DNA of 5,923 nucleotides from Bacteroidales bacterium (lineage in GTDB: Bacteria; Bacteroidota; Bacteroidia; Bacteroidales; Muribaculaceae). The stretch covers positions 1-5,923 of the forward strand of contig JAAVGQ010000003.1 in the NCBI GenBank assembly GCA_014800105.1, in the 5' to 3' direction. Below, piece by piece: positions 1 through 5,435 of this stretch (positions are counted from its first letter, which is position 1; every line of letters begins with the position of its first letter). Under the pieces are notes generated by a model. It worked only from the letters and a program-made list of their open reading frames with translations, had not been told where the DNA came from and ran no database searches. A program made the translations under genes and the position numbers.

Positions 1-254
1 AACGTTTCGTCATTCTGCTTGATATCCTCGATGACCTGAAGGCCATCATCGTTGTTTTCGGGCAACTCCATGAGAAGAGCGCTGTAATTAGAGAGATCGG
101 AATCGGATAAATCTCGGAGAGAACAGCAACGATGCACAGCGTAACCGTTATTCTCAAAATGGCTCCGAATCAACTCGCAATCGGCACAATCTTTACATGC
201 AAGGAGTATCTGCCCGCTTGGTAATCTTGTTTCTTGTGACATAATTGGTTCCAT
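1..254 (-). CDS. Receiver-like (response regulator family) protein with degenerate active site, N-terminal part
   Basis: The gene begins at ATG 254 (or the in-frame ATG at 242) and runs off the left edge; 84 codons are visible. Residues 15-80 read like the first half of a response-regulator receiver domain: a hydrophobic strand (QILLAC), a helix ending ELIRSHFENNGY, then a second hydrophobic strand (SALLMEL) followed by a DDGLQVIEDIK segment that matches the usual DGLEVLRRIK helix. Aligned this way, the acidic pair after strand 1 is replaced by C20-K21, and the phosphoacceptor Asp by Glu64, which can mimic phosphorylation. Strand 1 leads into CKDCADC (C20, C23, C26), with C43-C44 further on. 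A C-terminal DNA-binding domain is usual in the family but lies outside the window. It is divergent from nadB. No Shine-Dalgarno is seen; a weak -7-like GAACTTTG lies at 271-264. The family call rests on fold pattern only and could be wrong. Confidence 0.55.
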   Translation of the reverse strand, partial: MEPIMSQETRLPSGQILLACKDCADCELIRSHFENNGYAVHRCCSLRDLSDSDLSNYSALLMELPENNDDGLQVIEDIKQNDET

Positions 255-320
255 TCTGTATATCAAAGTTCACATTTTATTATCACACTACCATAAATAC
301 TACACCAGTTTAAACATTTT

Positions 321-366
321 GTTACACGATTTTAGCATATATTACAACTCGGTTAGATTGTGTAAC
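321..366. promoter_or_regulatory. 7-bp inverted repeat in the divergent spacer
   Basis: GTTACAC at 321-327 is matched by its exact reverse complement GTGTAAC at 360-366, with a 32-nt gap. An 8-bp palindrome, TAACGTTA (363-370), overlaps the right arm. The pair lies between the divergent starts at 254 and 501, upstream of the nadB promoter, so it could be an operator pair for a dimeric regulator. No known regulator motif is recognised. A chance match of this size in AT-rich DNA is possible. Confidence 0.22.
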
Positions 367-389
367 GTTATCTTCACACGGCACCATGC

Positions 390-420
390 TTGCATTTGTT
401 ATGCAGGTTTTTTAATTTTG
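390..420 (+). promoter_or_regulatory. Bacteroidota-type promoter for nadB
   Basis: An exact TAnnTTTG -7 octamer (TAATTTTG) occupies 413-420, with TTG at 390-392 in the -33 position after a 20-nt spacer. This matches the consensus for the Bacteroidota primary sigma factor. Transcription would start near 425, giving a leader of about 75 nt before ATG 501. A second TTTG at 395-398 is too close to serve as the -33 element. Confidence 0.6.
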
Positions 421-500
421 CACCGTCGCGGGCGCATCTCTCTCGTCCTCAACTTATAGAACTGATTTCATCTCTGCAATAAACAAATCTTCTTTGCATC

Positions 501-2069
501 ATGACTCGCAAATATGATTATCTCGTGATTGGCTCAGGAATTGCCGGCATGAGTTTCGCCCTCAAGGTTGCCTCTAAAGGCTCAGTAGCTTTAATATGTA
601 AGACTTCGCTTCATGAGGCCAACACGGCGCTCGCCCAGGGGGGCGTGGCGTCAGTCACCAATCTTGAGGTCGACGACTTTGACAAGCACATCGAGGATAC
701 CATGATTGCCGGTGACCACCTCAGCGACATCGAGGCTGTAAAGAAGGTTGTTACGGGAGCTCCCGAGCAGATTAGGCAGCTCATCGACTGGGGCGTGAAC
801 TTCGACCGCAAGGAAGACGGAACATTTGACCTTCACCGCGAGGGCGGCCACTCGGAGTTCCGAATCCTGCATCACGCTGACAATACCGGATACGAGATTC
901 AGGAGAGCCTCATCAAGGCTGTCGAAAATCATCCCGGTATCGATGTTTACGAGAATCACTTTGCCATTGAGATTATAACCCAGCATCACCTGGGTCGCTT
1001 CGTTACCCGTCGCACACCCGACATTACCTGCTACGGGGCTTACGTGCTCTCCCCTTCAGGCGAGGTCGACACTTTCCTCTCCAAGGTGACGCTGATGGCT
1101 ACCGGTGGCGTGGGTGCCGTCTATCAGACTACCACCAATCCCCTGGTTGCTACCGGTGACGGCATAGCAATGGTGTACCGCGCAAAGGGAACCGTAAAGG
1201 ACATGGAATTCATCCAGTTCCACCCCACGGCGCTATTTCATCCGGGTGACCGCCCATCGTTCCTCATCACTGAGGCGATGCGTGGATATGGTGCCGTGCT
1301 GCGTAATCTCAAGGGAGAGGAATTCATGCACAAGTATGACCCGCGCCTCTCACTCGCTCCCCGCGATATCGTAGCCCGAGCCATTGACAGCGAGATGAAG
1401 CAGAACGGCGATGACCACGTGTATCTCGACGTAACGCATAAAGACCCCGAGGAGACCAAAAAACATTTCCCCAACATCTACCGCAAGTGCCTTGAACTTG
1501 GCATCGATATAACAAAAGACTATATCCCGGTAGCCCCGGCCGCTCACTACCTGTGTGGCGGTATCAAGGTTGACGGCAACGGAGAGTCATCTATCAAGCG
1601 ACTCTATGCCGTGGGCGAGTGCTCTTGTACCGGATTACACGGTGGTAACCGCCTGGCTTCCAACTCCCTCATCGAGGCTGTTGTATATGCTGACGCTGCC
1701 GCCAAGCACGCATCAGAGCATGCTCCGCTCTATGACTGGCGCGAGGATGTACCGCAGTGGAATGACGAGGGCACACGCCACCCTGAGGAAATGGTTCTCA
1801 TCACCCAGAGCATCAAGGAAGTAAACCAGATAATGGGCACCTACGTGGGCATCGTGCGCAGTAATCTGCGCCTTGACCGTGCATGGAACCGCCTCGACAT
1901 CCTCTATGAGGAAACAGAGCGCTTGTTCAAGGAATCAAAAGCCTCACGTGAAATCTGCGAGCTACGCAACATCATCAACGTGGGGTACCTCATCATGCGC
2001 CAGGCCAAGGAACGCAAGGAAAGCCGCGGCCTACACTTCACCGTCGACTATCCTCCCGTCAAGCCCTGA
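501..2069 (+). CDS. nadB: L-aspartate oxidase
   Basis: FAD-dependent cytosolic enzyme that oxidises L-aspartate to iminoaspartate, which quinolinate synthase (NadA) uses in de novo NAD synthesis. The 522 residues are close to the 540 of E. coli NadB. Visible motifs: the dinucleotide-binding GSGIAG (11-16), NTALAQGGVA (41-50), REGGHS (113-118), QFHPTALF (239-246), APRDIVAR (286-293), PAAHYLCGG (346-354) and LHGGNRLASNSL (379-390). Residues matching the E. coli active site are present: E114, H241, R288, H349 and R384. The C-terminal third is the helical domain of the succinate dehydrogenase/fumarate reductase flavoprotein superfamily; LHGGNRLASNSL and the family-typical length favour NadB over fumarate reductase subunits. 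No nadA or nadC lies next to it here. The ATG at 501 starts just before the Rossmann strand, as expected. The gene ends 40 nt before the putative antitoxin, on the same strand and without an obvious terminator between them. Confidence 0.97.
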   Translation: MTRKYDYLVIGSGIAGMSFALKVASKGSVALICKTSLHEANTALAQGGVASVTNLEVDDFDKHIEDTMIAGDHLSDIEAVKKVVTGAPEQIRQLIDWGVNFDRKEDGTFDLHREGGHSEFRILHHADNTGYEIQESLIKAVENHPGIDVYENHFAIEIITQHHLGRFVTRRTPDITCYGAYVLSPSGEVDTFLSKVTLMATGGVGAVYQTTTNPLVATGDGIAMVYRAKGTVKDMEFIQFHPTALFHPGDRPSFLITEAMRGYGAVLRNLKGEEFMHKYDPRLSLAPRDIVARAIDSEMKQNGDDHVYLDVTHKDPEETKKHFPNIYRKCLELGIDITKDYIPVAPAAHYLCGGIKVDGNGESSIKRLYAVGECSCTGLHGGNRLASNSLIEAVVYADAAAKHASEHAPLYDWREDVPQWNDEGTRHPEEMVLITQSIKEVNQIMGTYVGIVRSNLRLDRAWNRLDILYEETERLFKESKASREICELRNIINVGYLIMRQAKERKESRGLHFTVDYPPVKP

Positions 2070-2104
2070 TAGGACTCCGTTAAAAATTAAGCAGTCATAG
2101 CCAT

Positions 2105-2117
2105 TTATCATGAATAG
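2105..2117 (+). repeat. 13-nt direct repeat over the start codons of both cassette genes (mate at 2458-2470)
   Basis: TTATCATGAATAG at 2105-2117 recurs exactly at 2458-2470. Each copy contains the ATG of one cassette gene (2110 and 2463) and makes both proteins begin Met-Asn. It could be a shared translation-initiation context or a site for translational autoregulation. Recent duplication looks unlikely, since the flanks do not match. Confidence 0.5.
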
Positions 2118-2466
2118 AAAAAGTGCATCATATAAACATAGTATCAGAGAGAAACTCACAAAGCTTCTCAACAATGAGCACGCATTTTGGTCTTACGACA
2201 AAGACTCAATAAGTTCTGATTCTTTAAATGATGACCAGCTTATTGCTATGACCATGCGACATTTAGATATTGATGAAATAAAATTGCTCTTTGAAATTTT
2301 TTCCAAGGAAAAGATTAAGTCGGCATGGAAACGGCTCCTCGTACCCGAGGGAGAATATTTATATACCTTAAATAGATTCTTCGCCTGGTATTATTTTAAT
2401 GCAAAGAATCCTGACGCTTACCTCAAATCCCTCGAAACAAGAAGGTTGAATCAATTATTATCATGA
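2110..2466 (+). CDS. Putative antitoxin partner of an AbiEii-type nucleotidyltransferase
   Basis: A 118-residue, probably all-helical soluble protein with no signal peptide or membrane segment. It has a basic N-terminus (1-20), FWSYD at 26-30, and an LNDDQLI helix followed by HLDIDEIKLLFEIFSKEKIKSAW (51-73), then a tryptophan- and tyrosine-rich helix RFFAWYYF (89-96). The FW-x-YD start followed by an 'ldi-dEIk-LFe-f-keeIk' pattern recalls the small DUF6922-like helical proteins found upstream of nucleotidyltransferase toxins in Bacteroidota and Campylobacterota; this is from memory of the pattern. The antitoxin role is inferred from small size, order (antitoxin first) and the ATGA overlap with the downstream toxin gene, which points to translational coupling. 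Start ATG 2110 is the first in frame after nadB. No strong promoter is seen at 2070-2109, so read-through from nadB is plausible. Confidence 0.6.
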   Translation: MNRKSASYKHSIREKLTKLLNNEHAFWSYDKDSISSDSLNDDQLIAMTMRHLDIDEIKLLFEIFSKEKIKSAWKRLLVPEGEYLYTLNRFFAWYYFNAKNPDAYLKSLETRRLNQLLS

Positions 2467-3131
2467 ATAGCTCCCATTCTAAAGGATTAGCCCCTCACAC
2501 TGCTCGAATAATCGAAGCCATATCCAAGCTTGAATGTATAAAGCCTTTTGTTCTCGTGGGTGGTACTGCGTTATCACTACAATTAGGTACGCGACAAAGT
2601 GAAGACCTTGATTTCATGTCATGGAGACGCAACAAAACTGAAAAAAGAGAGGTCGACTGGCCGATTATTAAAAAGGAATTAGAAACTATTGGCAATATAC
2701 AAAAATTTGATATCCTCGATATTGACCATATAGAATGCGTTGTTAATGATGTCAAATTATCATTCTATGCTAATCCCAATTACAGCCCGGTTGTGAGCGA
2801 AATACCATTTTTAAACAATATCAGGCTCGCTGACCCTCTCTCGATTGGGGCCATGAAAATGGAGGTTCTTTTAAGAAGAAGTAAATTTAGAGACTTTTAT
2901 GACATCTACTCATTAGTTGAAGCTGGATATGACATTAACGAGATGATAAACCTCGCTCTAAAATACTCAGGGCATAGATTAAAATCAAAAAACCTCTTAG
3001 CTCTTCTCACGAGAGCTGATAGATTCATTGAAGATAAGAACTTCAAGACTCTAAAGCCTATATACAATGTAACCTCTAAGGATATTGAATTAAAGCTCAA
3101 GCAGGTCCTGAGTCGAGAAGGTCGCGGATGA
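2463..3131 (+). CDS. Nucleotidyltransferase AbiEii/AbiGii-family toxin
   Basis: A 222-residue member of the AbiEii/AbiGii (DUF1814-type) nucleotidyltransferase family. Members act as toxins in AbiE abortive-infection and related toxin-antitoxin systems; MenT relatives transfer nucleotides to tRNA acceptor ends. The signature is clear: FVLVGGTALSLQLG (29-42), with GGT at 33-35, then EDLDF (47-51) giving the metal-binding D48-x-D50. Near the middle, IGAMKMEVLLRR (128-139) and RDFYDIYSL (143-151) supply the conserved Lys132, Asp144 and Asp147 pattern. No signal peptide or membrane segment is present. The start ATG 2463 overlaps the antitoxin stop as ATGA. The last 11 codons lie inside the antisense of tcdA, so the tail (ending REGRG) may have been acquired at the insertion junction. 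All core motifs are intact, so the toxin is probably active unless neutralised. Target nucleotide and RNA cannot be told from sequence. Confidence 0.88.
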   Translation: MNSSHSKGLAPHTARIIEAISKLECIKPFVLVGGTALSLQLGTRQSEDLDFMSWRRNKTEKREVDWPIIKKELETIGNIQKFDILDIDHIECVVNDVKLSFYANPNYSPVVSEIPFLNNIRLADPLSIGAMKMEVLLRRSKFRDFYDIYSLVEAGYDINEMINLALKYSGHRLKSKNLLALLTRADRFIEDKNFKTLKPIYNVTSKDIELKLKQVLSREGRG

Positions 3132-3858
3132 CGAGGGAGGCCAGCGTGAAGCCGAACGTGCCGGTGACGGTGATGAGCGAGCCGTTGATAGCTGCCTTTG
3201 ACGCATCCCACGTGCCGGTGGCTGTAGCCTCGAATCCTTCAGCGCCGCGGTTGCAGCCCTGTTCCTCGCTAAAGACACATTTGAACGCATGGCGCGGTTT
3301 CATACCGCTGCGCCTGAATTTGTTGCGCAAGGCGCGTGCAAGCGGACATCCCTGTACTTTCCAGAACTCAGCAACCTTCACTGCCGTAGGATCAATGCGC
3401 GTGGCGGCTCCCATTGACGAGAAGAGCTTCACCCTCTTCAATGATGTGACATGCAGGATGAGATGAGCCTTGCATGAGAGCGAGTCGATGGCATCAATAA
3501 CGTAGTCATACTTTTCAAGTTCAAATTCAGCTGCATTCTCAGCCGTATAAGCTTTTTCGAGCGCAACGATATCAGCTCCCGGATTAACCGTGAGCAGGTG
3601 GTCGCGGAGTGCTTTAACCTTGGGCTCGCCAAGGGTCTCTACCGTGGCAGGCAACTGGCGGTTGATATTGCTGGGGGCAACCTCGTCACTATCCACAATC
3701 GTCAGGTGCACAAGGCCGGTGCGCACGAGGGCTTCAGCTGCCCAAGAGCCCACTCCACCTACACCGAATACTATTACACGCGCCGAAGCCAGACGATTCA
3801 TAACCTCGTCACCCAGCAGCAACCGTGATCGGGAACGATATTCAGCCTCAGAACTCAT
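3097..3858 (-). CDS. tcdA: tRNA threonylcarbamoyladenosine dehydratase (E1-like, TcdA/CsdL family)
   Basis: ATP-dependent enzyme that cyclises t6A at position 37 of ANN-decoding tRNAs to ct6A, aiding codon reading. The 253 residues are slightly fewer than the 268 of E. coli TcdA. The E1/ThiF/MoeB fold is evident: GVGGVGSW (32-39) nucleotide loop preceded by a hydrophobic strand, VDSDEV (55-60), NINRQ (64-68) with adenylation Arg67, GEPK (77-80) with Lys80, and DAIDS (122-126). The CsdL-type second half has the FKCVFSEE segment (192-199), matching CVFSTE of E. coli, and a final TGTFGFTLASLVIRDLL. GVGSWAAEALVRTG is characteristic of TcdA over MoeB or ThiF. The start ATG overlaps the last 11 nt of bioB (3848-3858), so translation is likely coupled. 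The C-terminus ends shortly after VIRDLL; its stop lies at the border of the AT-rich insert and overlaps the toxin gene by 35 nt, so a few native residues may have been replaced. Confidence 0.93.
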   Translation of the reverse strand: MSSEAEYRSRSRLLLGDEVMNRLASARVIVFGVGGVGSWAAEALVRTGLVHLTIVDSDEVAPSNINRQLPATVETLGEPKVKALRDHLLTVNPGADIVALEKAYTAENAAEFELEKYDYVIDAIDSLSCKAHLILHVTSLKRVKLFSSMGAATRIDPTAVKVAEFWKVQGCPLARALRNKFRRSGMKPRHAFKCVFSEEQGCNRGAEGFEATATGTWDASKAAINGSLITVTGTFGFTLASLVIRDLLDSGPA

Positions 3859-4810
3859 AGCCCGCCTCAGATGTCAGTTTCTTGTCTTCATCAATCTGTG
3901 AGCCCACGGTAGTGAGCAGGTCGCCTACAATGCCGCCGTTAACCGCTATGCGCATTGCGCGAAGCTGGGTTTCCCGCGACAGCTTTTGTCGACCACCGGC
4001 AAAGCGTATCTGCACCGCAGGGTGAATGAATCGGAATATAGCGATGGTGGTGAGAATCTCATCATCAGTGAGAGGCTTGGCATTCTCAAGCGGGGTTCCC
4101 GGAATGGGACACAGGATATTGACGGGGATAGACACCGGCTGTGCCTCGCGCAACGTGAAAGCGAACTCATAACGCTGAGCCGCCGTCTCGCCCATGCCGA
4201 TAATACCGCCCGAGCAAATCTCGAACCCAATCTCGCGGGCAATGCGTATGGTCTCGAGCTTGTCTTCGATAGTGTGAGTGGTACAAAGCTTGTCGAAATA
4301 GCTCGGCGCAGTCTCAAGATTACAGTGATAGCGGTGAACTCCCGCATCCCACAGCTCCTGCAACTCCTCGCGCCCCAGAAGACCGAGCGAAGCGCAAGTG
4401 CTGATGCCTATATCCTCCTTGATTTCCTTCAGCATTCCACACACCGTTGACAAAGCCTTTCCACGCAAAGCCCTCCCACTGGCTACCATCGAGAAACGCT
4501 TCACGCCCTTATCGTGATTATGGCGGGCCTCACGCATGCATTCCTCGCGGTCAATGATATCGTAAGTTTCACAACTGGTTGAGAAATGGGCTGACTGAGC
4601 ACACCACTTGCAGTTCTCCGAGCAATGACCTGAGCGGGCATTGACAATAGAGCAGGAATCAAACACCGGAGGGCACATTTTGCGGGTGATCTCCTCGGCA
4701 GCAGTATATAATTCTTCAGTACCCGCCGTGCTGTCAAGGATTTTTACATCCTCGGGGGTAATCACACCACCCGCCAGCACTTTATCTTTAAGACGCGTAA
4801 TATCGTTCAT
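3848..4810 (-). CDS. bioB: Biotin synthase (radical SAM), probably the anaerobe-type variant
   Basis: Radical SAM enzyme that inserts sulfur into dethiobiotin, the last step of biotin synthesis. At 320 residues it is somewhat shorter than E. coli BioB (346). The radical SAM [4Fe-4S] motif is C63-x3-C67-x2-C70 in GHCSENCKWC. Other landmarks are ETAPSYFDKL (166-175), CSGGIIGMGET (199-209) and IRFAGGR (268-274). Of the E. coli auxiliary [2Fe-2S] ligands C97, C128, C188 and R260, the matches here are Ser107, C139, C199 and R269; the first Cys is lost. In exchange C53, where E. coli has Ser43, is gained. This exchange fits the type II BioB of obligate anaerobes, described as carrying an auxiliary 4Fe-5S cluster. 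It is first in a minus-strand operon with tcdA. No other bio gene lies in the window. Start ATG 4810 has no Shine-Dalgarno; a -7 element and operator-like repeats lie upstream. Confidence 0.96.
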   Translation of the reverse strand: MNDITRLKDKVLAGGVITPEDVKILDSTAGTEELYTAAEEITRKMCPPVFDSCSIVNARSGHCSENCKWCAQSAHFSTSCETYDIIDREECMREARHNHDKGVKRFSMVASGRALRGKALSTVCGMLKEIKEDIGISTCASLGLLGREELQELWDAGVHRYHCNLETAPSYFDKLCTTHTIEDKLETIRIAREIGFEICSGGIIGMGETAAQRYEFAFTLREAQPVSIPVNILCPIPGTPLENAKPLTDDEILTTIAIFRFIHPAVQIRFAGGRQKLSRETQLRAMRIAVNGGIVGDLLTTVGSQIDEDKKLTSEAGYEF

Positions 4811-4812
4811 CA

Positions 4813-4865
4813 GTTTATCGGTTCAGTTTACATATGGTTTATCGAGCCCCAAAGGATAATAAACC
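4813..4865 (-). promoter_or_regulatory. Operator-like repeats in the bioB leader
   Basis: Two overlapping patterns occur between the predicted transcription start and ATG 4810. First, an exact 7-bp dyad: GGTTTAT at 4836-4842 and ATAAACC at 4859-4865, with a 16-nt gap. Second, three direct copies of a GTTTA core on the plus strand at 4813, 4826 and 4837 (GTTTATCG, GTTTACAT, GTTTATCG). A biotin-responsive repressor such as BirA is the obvious candidate. The dyad arms point the opposite way from the proteobacterial BirA site, so this is only a suggestion. Confidence 0.3.
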
Positions 4866-4870
4866 TATTA

Positions 4871-4878
4871 CAAAATTA
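4871..4878 (-). promoter_or_regulatory. Candidate -7 element of the bioB-tcdA promoter
   Basis: Read on the minus strand this is TAATTTTG, an exact TAnnTTTG and the same octamer as in the nadB promoter. Transcription would begin near 4865, leaving a leader of about 55 nt. No good TTG is found 19-21 nt upstream, so the -33 half is missing or diverged. Confidence 0.42.
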
Positions 4879-5218
4879 CCCCAATAAATATTAGTCCGAC
4901 CGATATTAACATATTTTATAGCGTATTCCCCCTTTTTGACTATAATTGGATATCGATATACCGAAGTGATTTGCCTTATTTCCACGATGTCAATGTTCTC
5001 TCGACAGCGTTTCGGTCGTTGCAGACGCGCGGAGCTGACTACCGCTCAGGGTTTGAAGACGTTTTCGTAGGGGTCTTCGGGTGGAGATTTTTCGGATTGA
5101 AAGCCTATGGTCGGGAGGTCATAGGCTCCGGTGGAGTGCGGTCTACGGAGTGGATTGTAGAGTGTAAACCGCGGGCGTAAGCCTGTAGAATATGCGGCAC
5201 GTATCCGGATGGAAGCAA
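4879..5218. other. Non-coding stretch with several hairpins
   Basis: No convincing gene is present. The AT-rich part to about 4980 is upstream DNA of bioB and includes a perfect 10-bp palindrome, ATATCGATAT, at 4950-4959. From about 5020 the sequence is GC-richer and foldable. GAAGAC (5055-5060) pairs with GTCTTC (5073-5078). AGCCTATG (5102-5109) pairs with CATAGGCT (5120-5127) and can extend through two wobbles and a C-G pair to a GGGA loop. GCGGT and CTAC (5138-5146) pair with GTAG and ACCGC (5157-5160 and 5168-5172). GGC pairs with GCC around a GTAA tetraloop (5174-5183). These run straight into the inverted-unit element at 5219. Confidence 0.5.
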
Positions 5219-5284
5219 TAACCCGTCAGGGTTACCTTTTTGATAGCACGGGGTAGAGGGCCCAACGGGTCCGGCCACCCCGTG
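5219..5284 (+). repeat. Left palindromic unit
   Basis: Hairpin A is TAACCC (5219-5224), loop GTCA, GGGTTA (5229-5234). After CCTTTT comes TGATAG (5241-5246). Hairpin B is CACGGGGT (5247-5254) paired with ACCCCGTG (5277-5284), enclosing an inner stem GGGCCC (5258-5263) with GGGTCC (5267-5272) that contains one G-T wobble. Bases 5241-5260 match the reverse complement of 5392-5411 with no more than minor differences; the shared arm is 20 nt ending at GAGGG. Confidence 0.85.
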
Positions 5285-5303
5285 AAAAGTATTACTCCCA
5301 CAC

Positions 5304-5350
5304 TTATGTGTCTTGGGATTGCGTCTTAGTGGCAATCCCAAGACACATAA
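5304..5350. repeat. Perfect 19-bp inverted repeat (central hairpin)
   Basis: Bases 5304-5322 (beginning TTATGTGTCTTGG) are the exact reverse complement of 5332-5350, with a 9-nt loop GTCTTAGTG at 5323-5331. There is no mismatch in the stem. Neither strand shows a following T-run, so it is not a typical intrinsic terminator. It lies almost midway between the two inverted units, 19 nt from the left and 20 nt from the right unit. Confidence 0.9.
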
Positions 5351-5370
5351 AACTATATATGGCGATATTC

Positions 5371-5435
5371 CACGGGGTGGCCGGGTCTATCGACCCTCTA
5401 CCCCGTGCTATCAGAAAGTCAACCCTCGCGGGTTG
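5371..5435 (-). repeat. Right palindromic unit (inverted copy)
   Basis: Reading the plus strand, hairpin B is CACGGGGT (5371-5378) paired with ACCCCGTG (5400-5407), enclosing a perfect inner stem GGGTC (5383-5387), TATC, GACCC (5392-5396). CTATCA (5408-5413) is the complement of TGATAG. Hairpin A is CAACCC (5420-5425), loop TCGC, GGGTTG (5430-5435). Compared with the left unit, the outer pair of hairpin A is C-G in place of T-A, and one inner pair of hairpin B is T-A in place of C-G. The spacing between hairpin A and TGATAG is 6 nt in both units. Confidence 0.85.

Larger units (their letters stand above)
2070..3110. other. AT-rich accessory insert carrying a toxin-antitoxin pair
   Basis: Base composition falls sharply between nadB and tcdA. 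For example, 2221-2280 has 19 G or C of 60, while 1741-1800 inside nadB has 35 of 60. Composition returns to the GC-richer state at about 3100, where tcdA begins. The island holds only the two overlapping genes. No integrase, transposase or clear flanking duplication is seen. AAGCAG occurs near both edges (2089-2094 and 3099-3104) but is too short to mean much. Horizontal acquisition is an inference from composition and gene content. Confidence 0.5.
5219..5435. mobile_element. REPIN-like element: two inverted palindromic units around a central hairpin
   Basis: Two related units, 5219-5284 and 5371-5435, face each other in inverted orientation around a spacer with its own long hairpin. From outside in, each unit has a small hairpin (AACCC/GGGTT), a 6-nt spacer, TGATAG, and a larger imperfect hairpin closed by CACGGGGT/ACCCCGTG. 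The motif TGATAG lies directly at the foot of the larger hairpin in both units. This recalls REP elements, where a short conserved motif adjoins a palindrome and two inverted REPs form a REPIN mobilised by a RAYT (IS200/IS605-like) transposase. No transposase is in the window. Alternatives are a structured RNA, a bidirectional termination region or a protein-binding palindrome. The structure is certain; mobility is inferred. Confidence 0.4.

Noticed and set aside
3128..4859. Plus-strand open frames opposite tcdA and bioB (for example 3128-3466, 3590-3901, 3986-4450, 4641-4859)
   Set aside because: They are antisense shadows of two well-recognised genes and have no recognisable motifs.
4813..4865. 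Classical BirA operator
   Set aside because: The dyad arms are GGTTTAT then ATAAACC, the reverse order of the AAACC-spacer-GGTTT arrangement of known BirA sites, so it was kept only as an unassigned operator-like repeat.
4971..5341. Open frames at 4971-5180 (+) and 5105-5341 (-) across the hairpin region
   Set aside because: They overlap each other, coincide with inverted repeats and stems, show no recognisable domain, and one needs a TTG start. They look like open frames produced by a GC-rich structured repeat.
5219..5435. CRISPR array, integron attC or riboswitch as an explanation of the repeats
   Set aside because: There are just two units in inverted, not direct, orientation; no core attC sites or integrase are seen; and the element lies downstream of GH3 and far from the bioB start, in the wrong place for a riboswitch.
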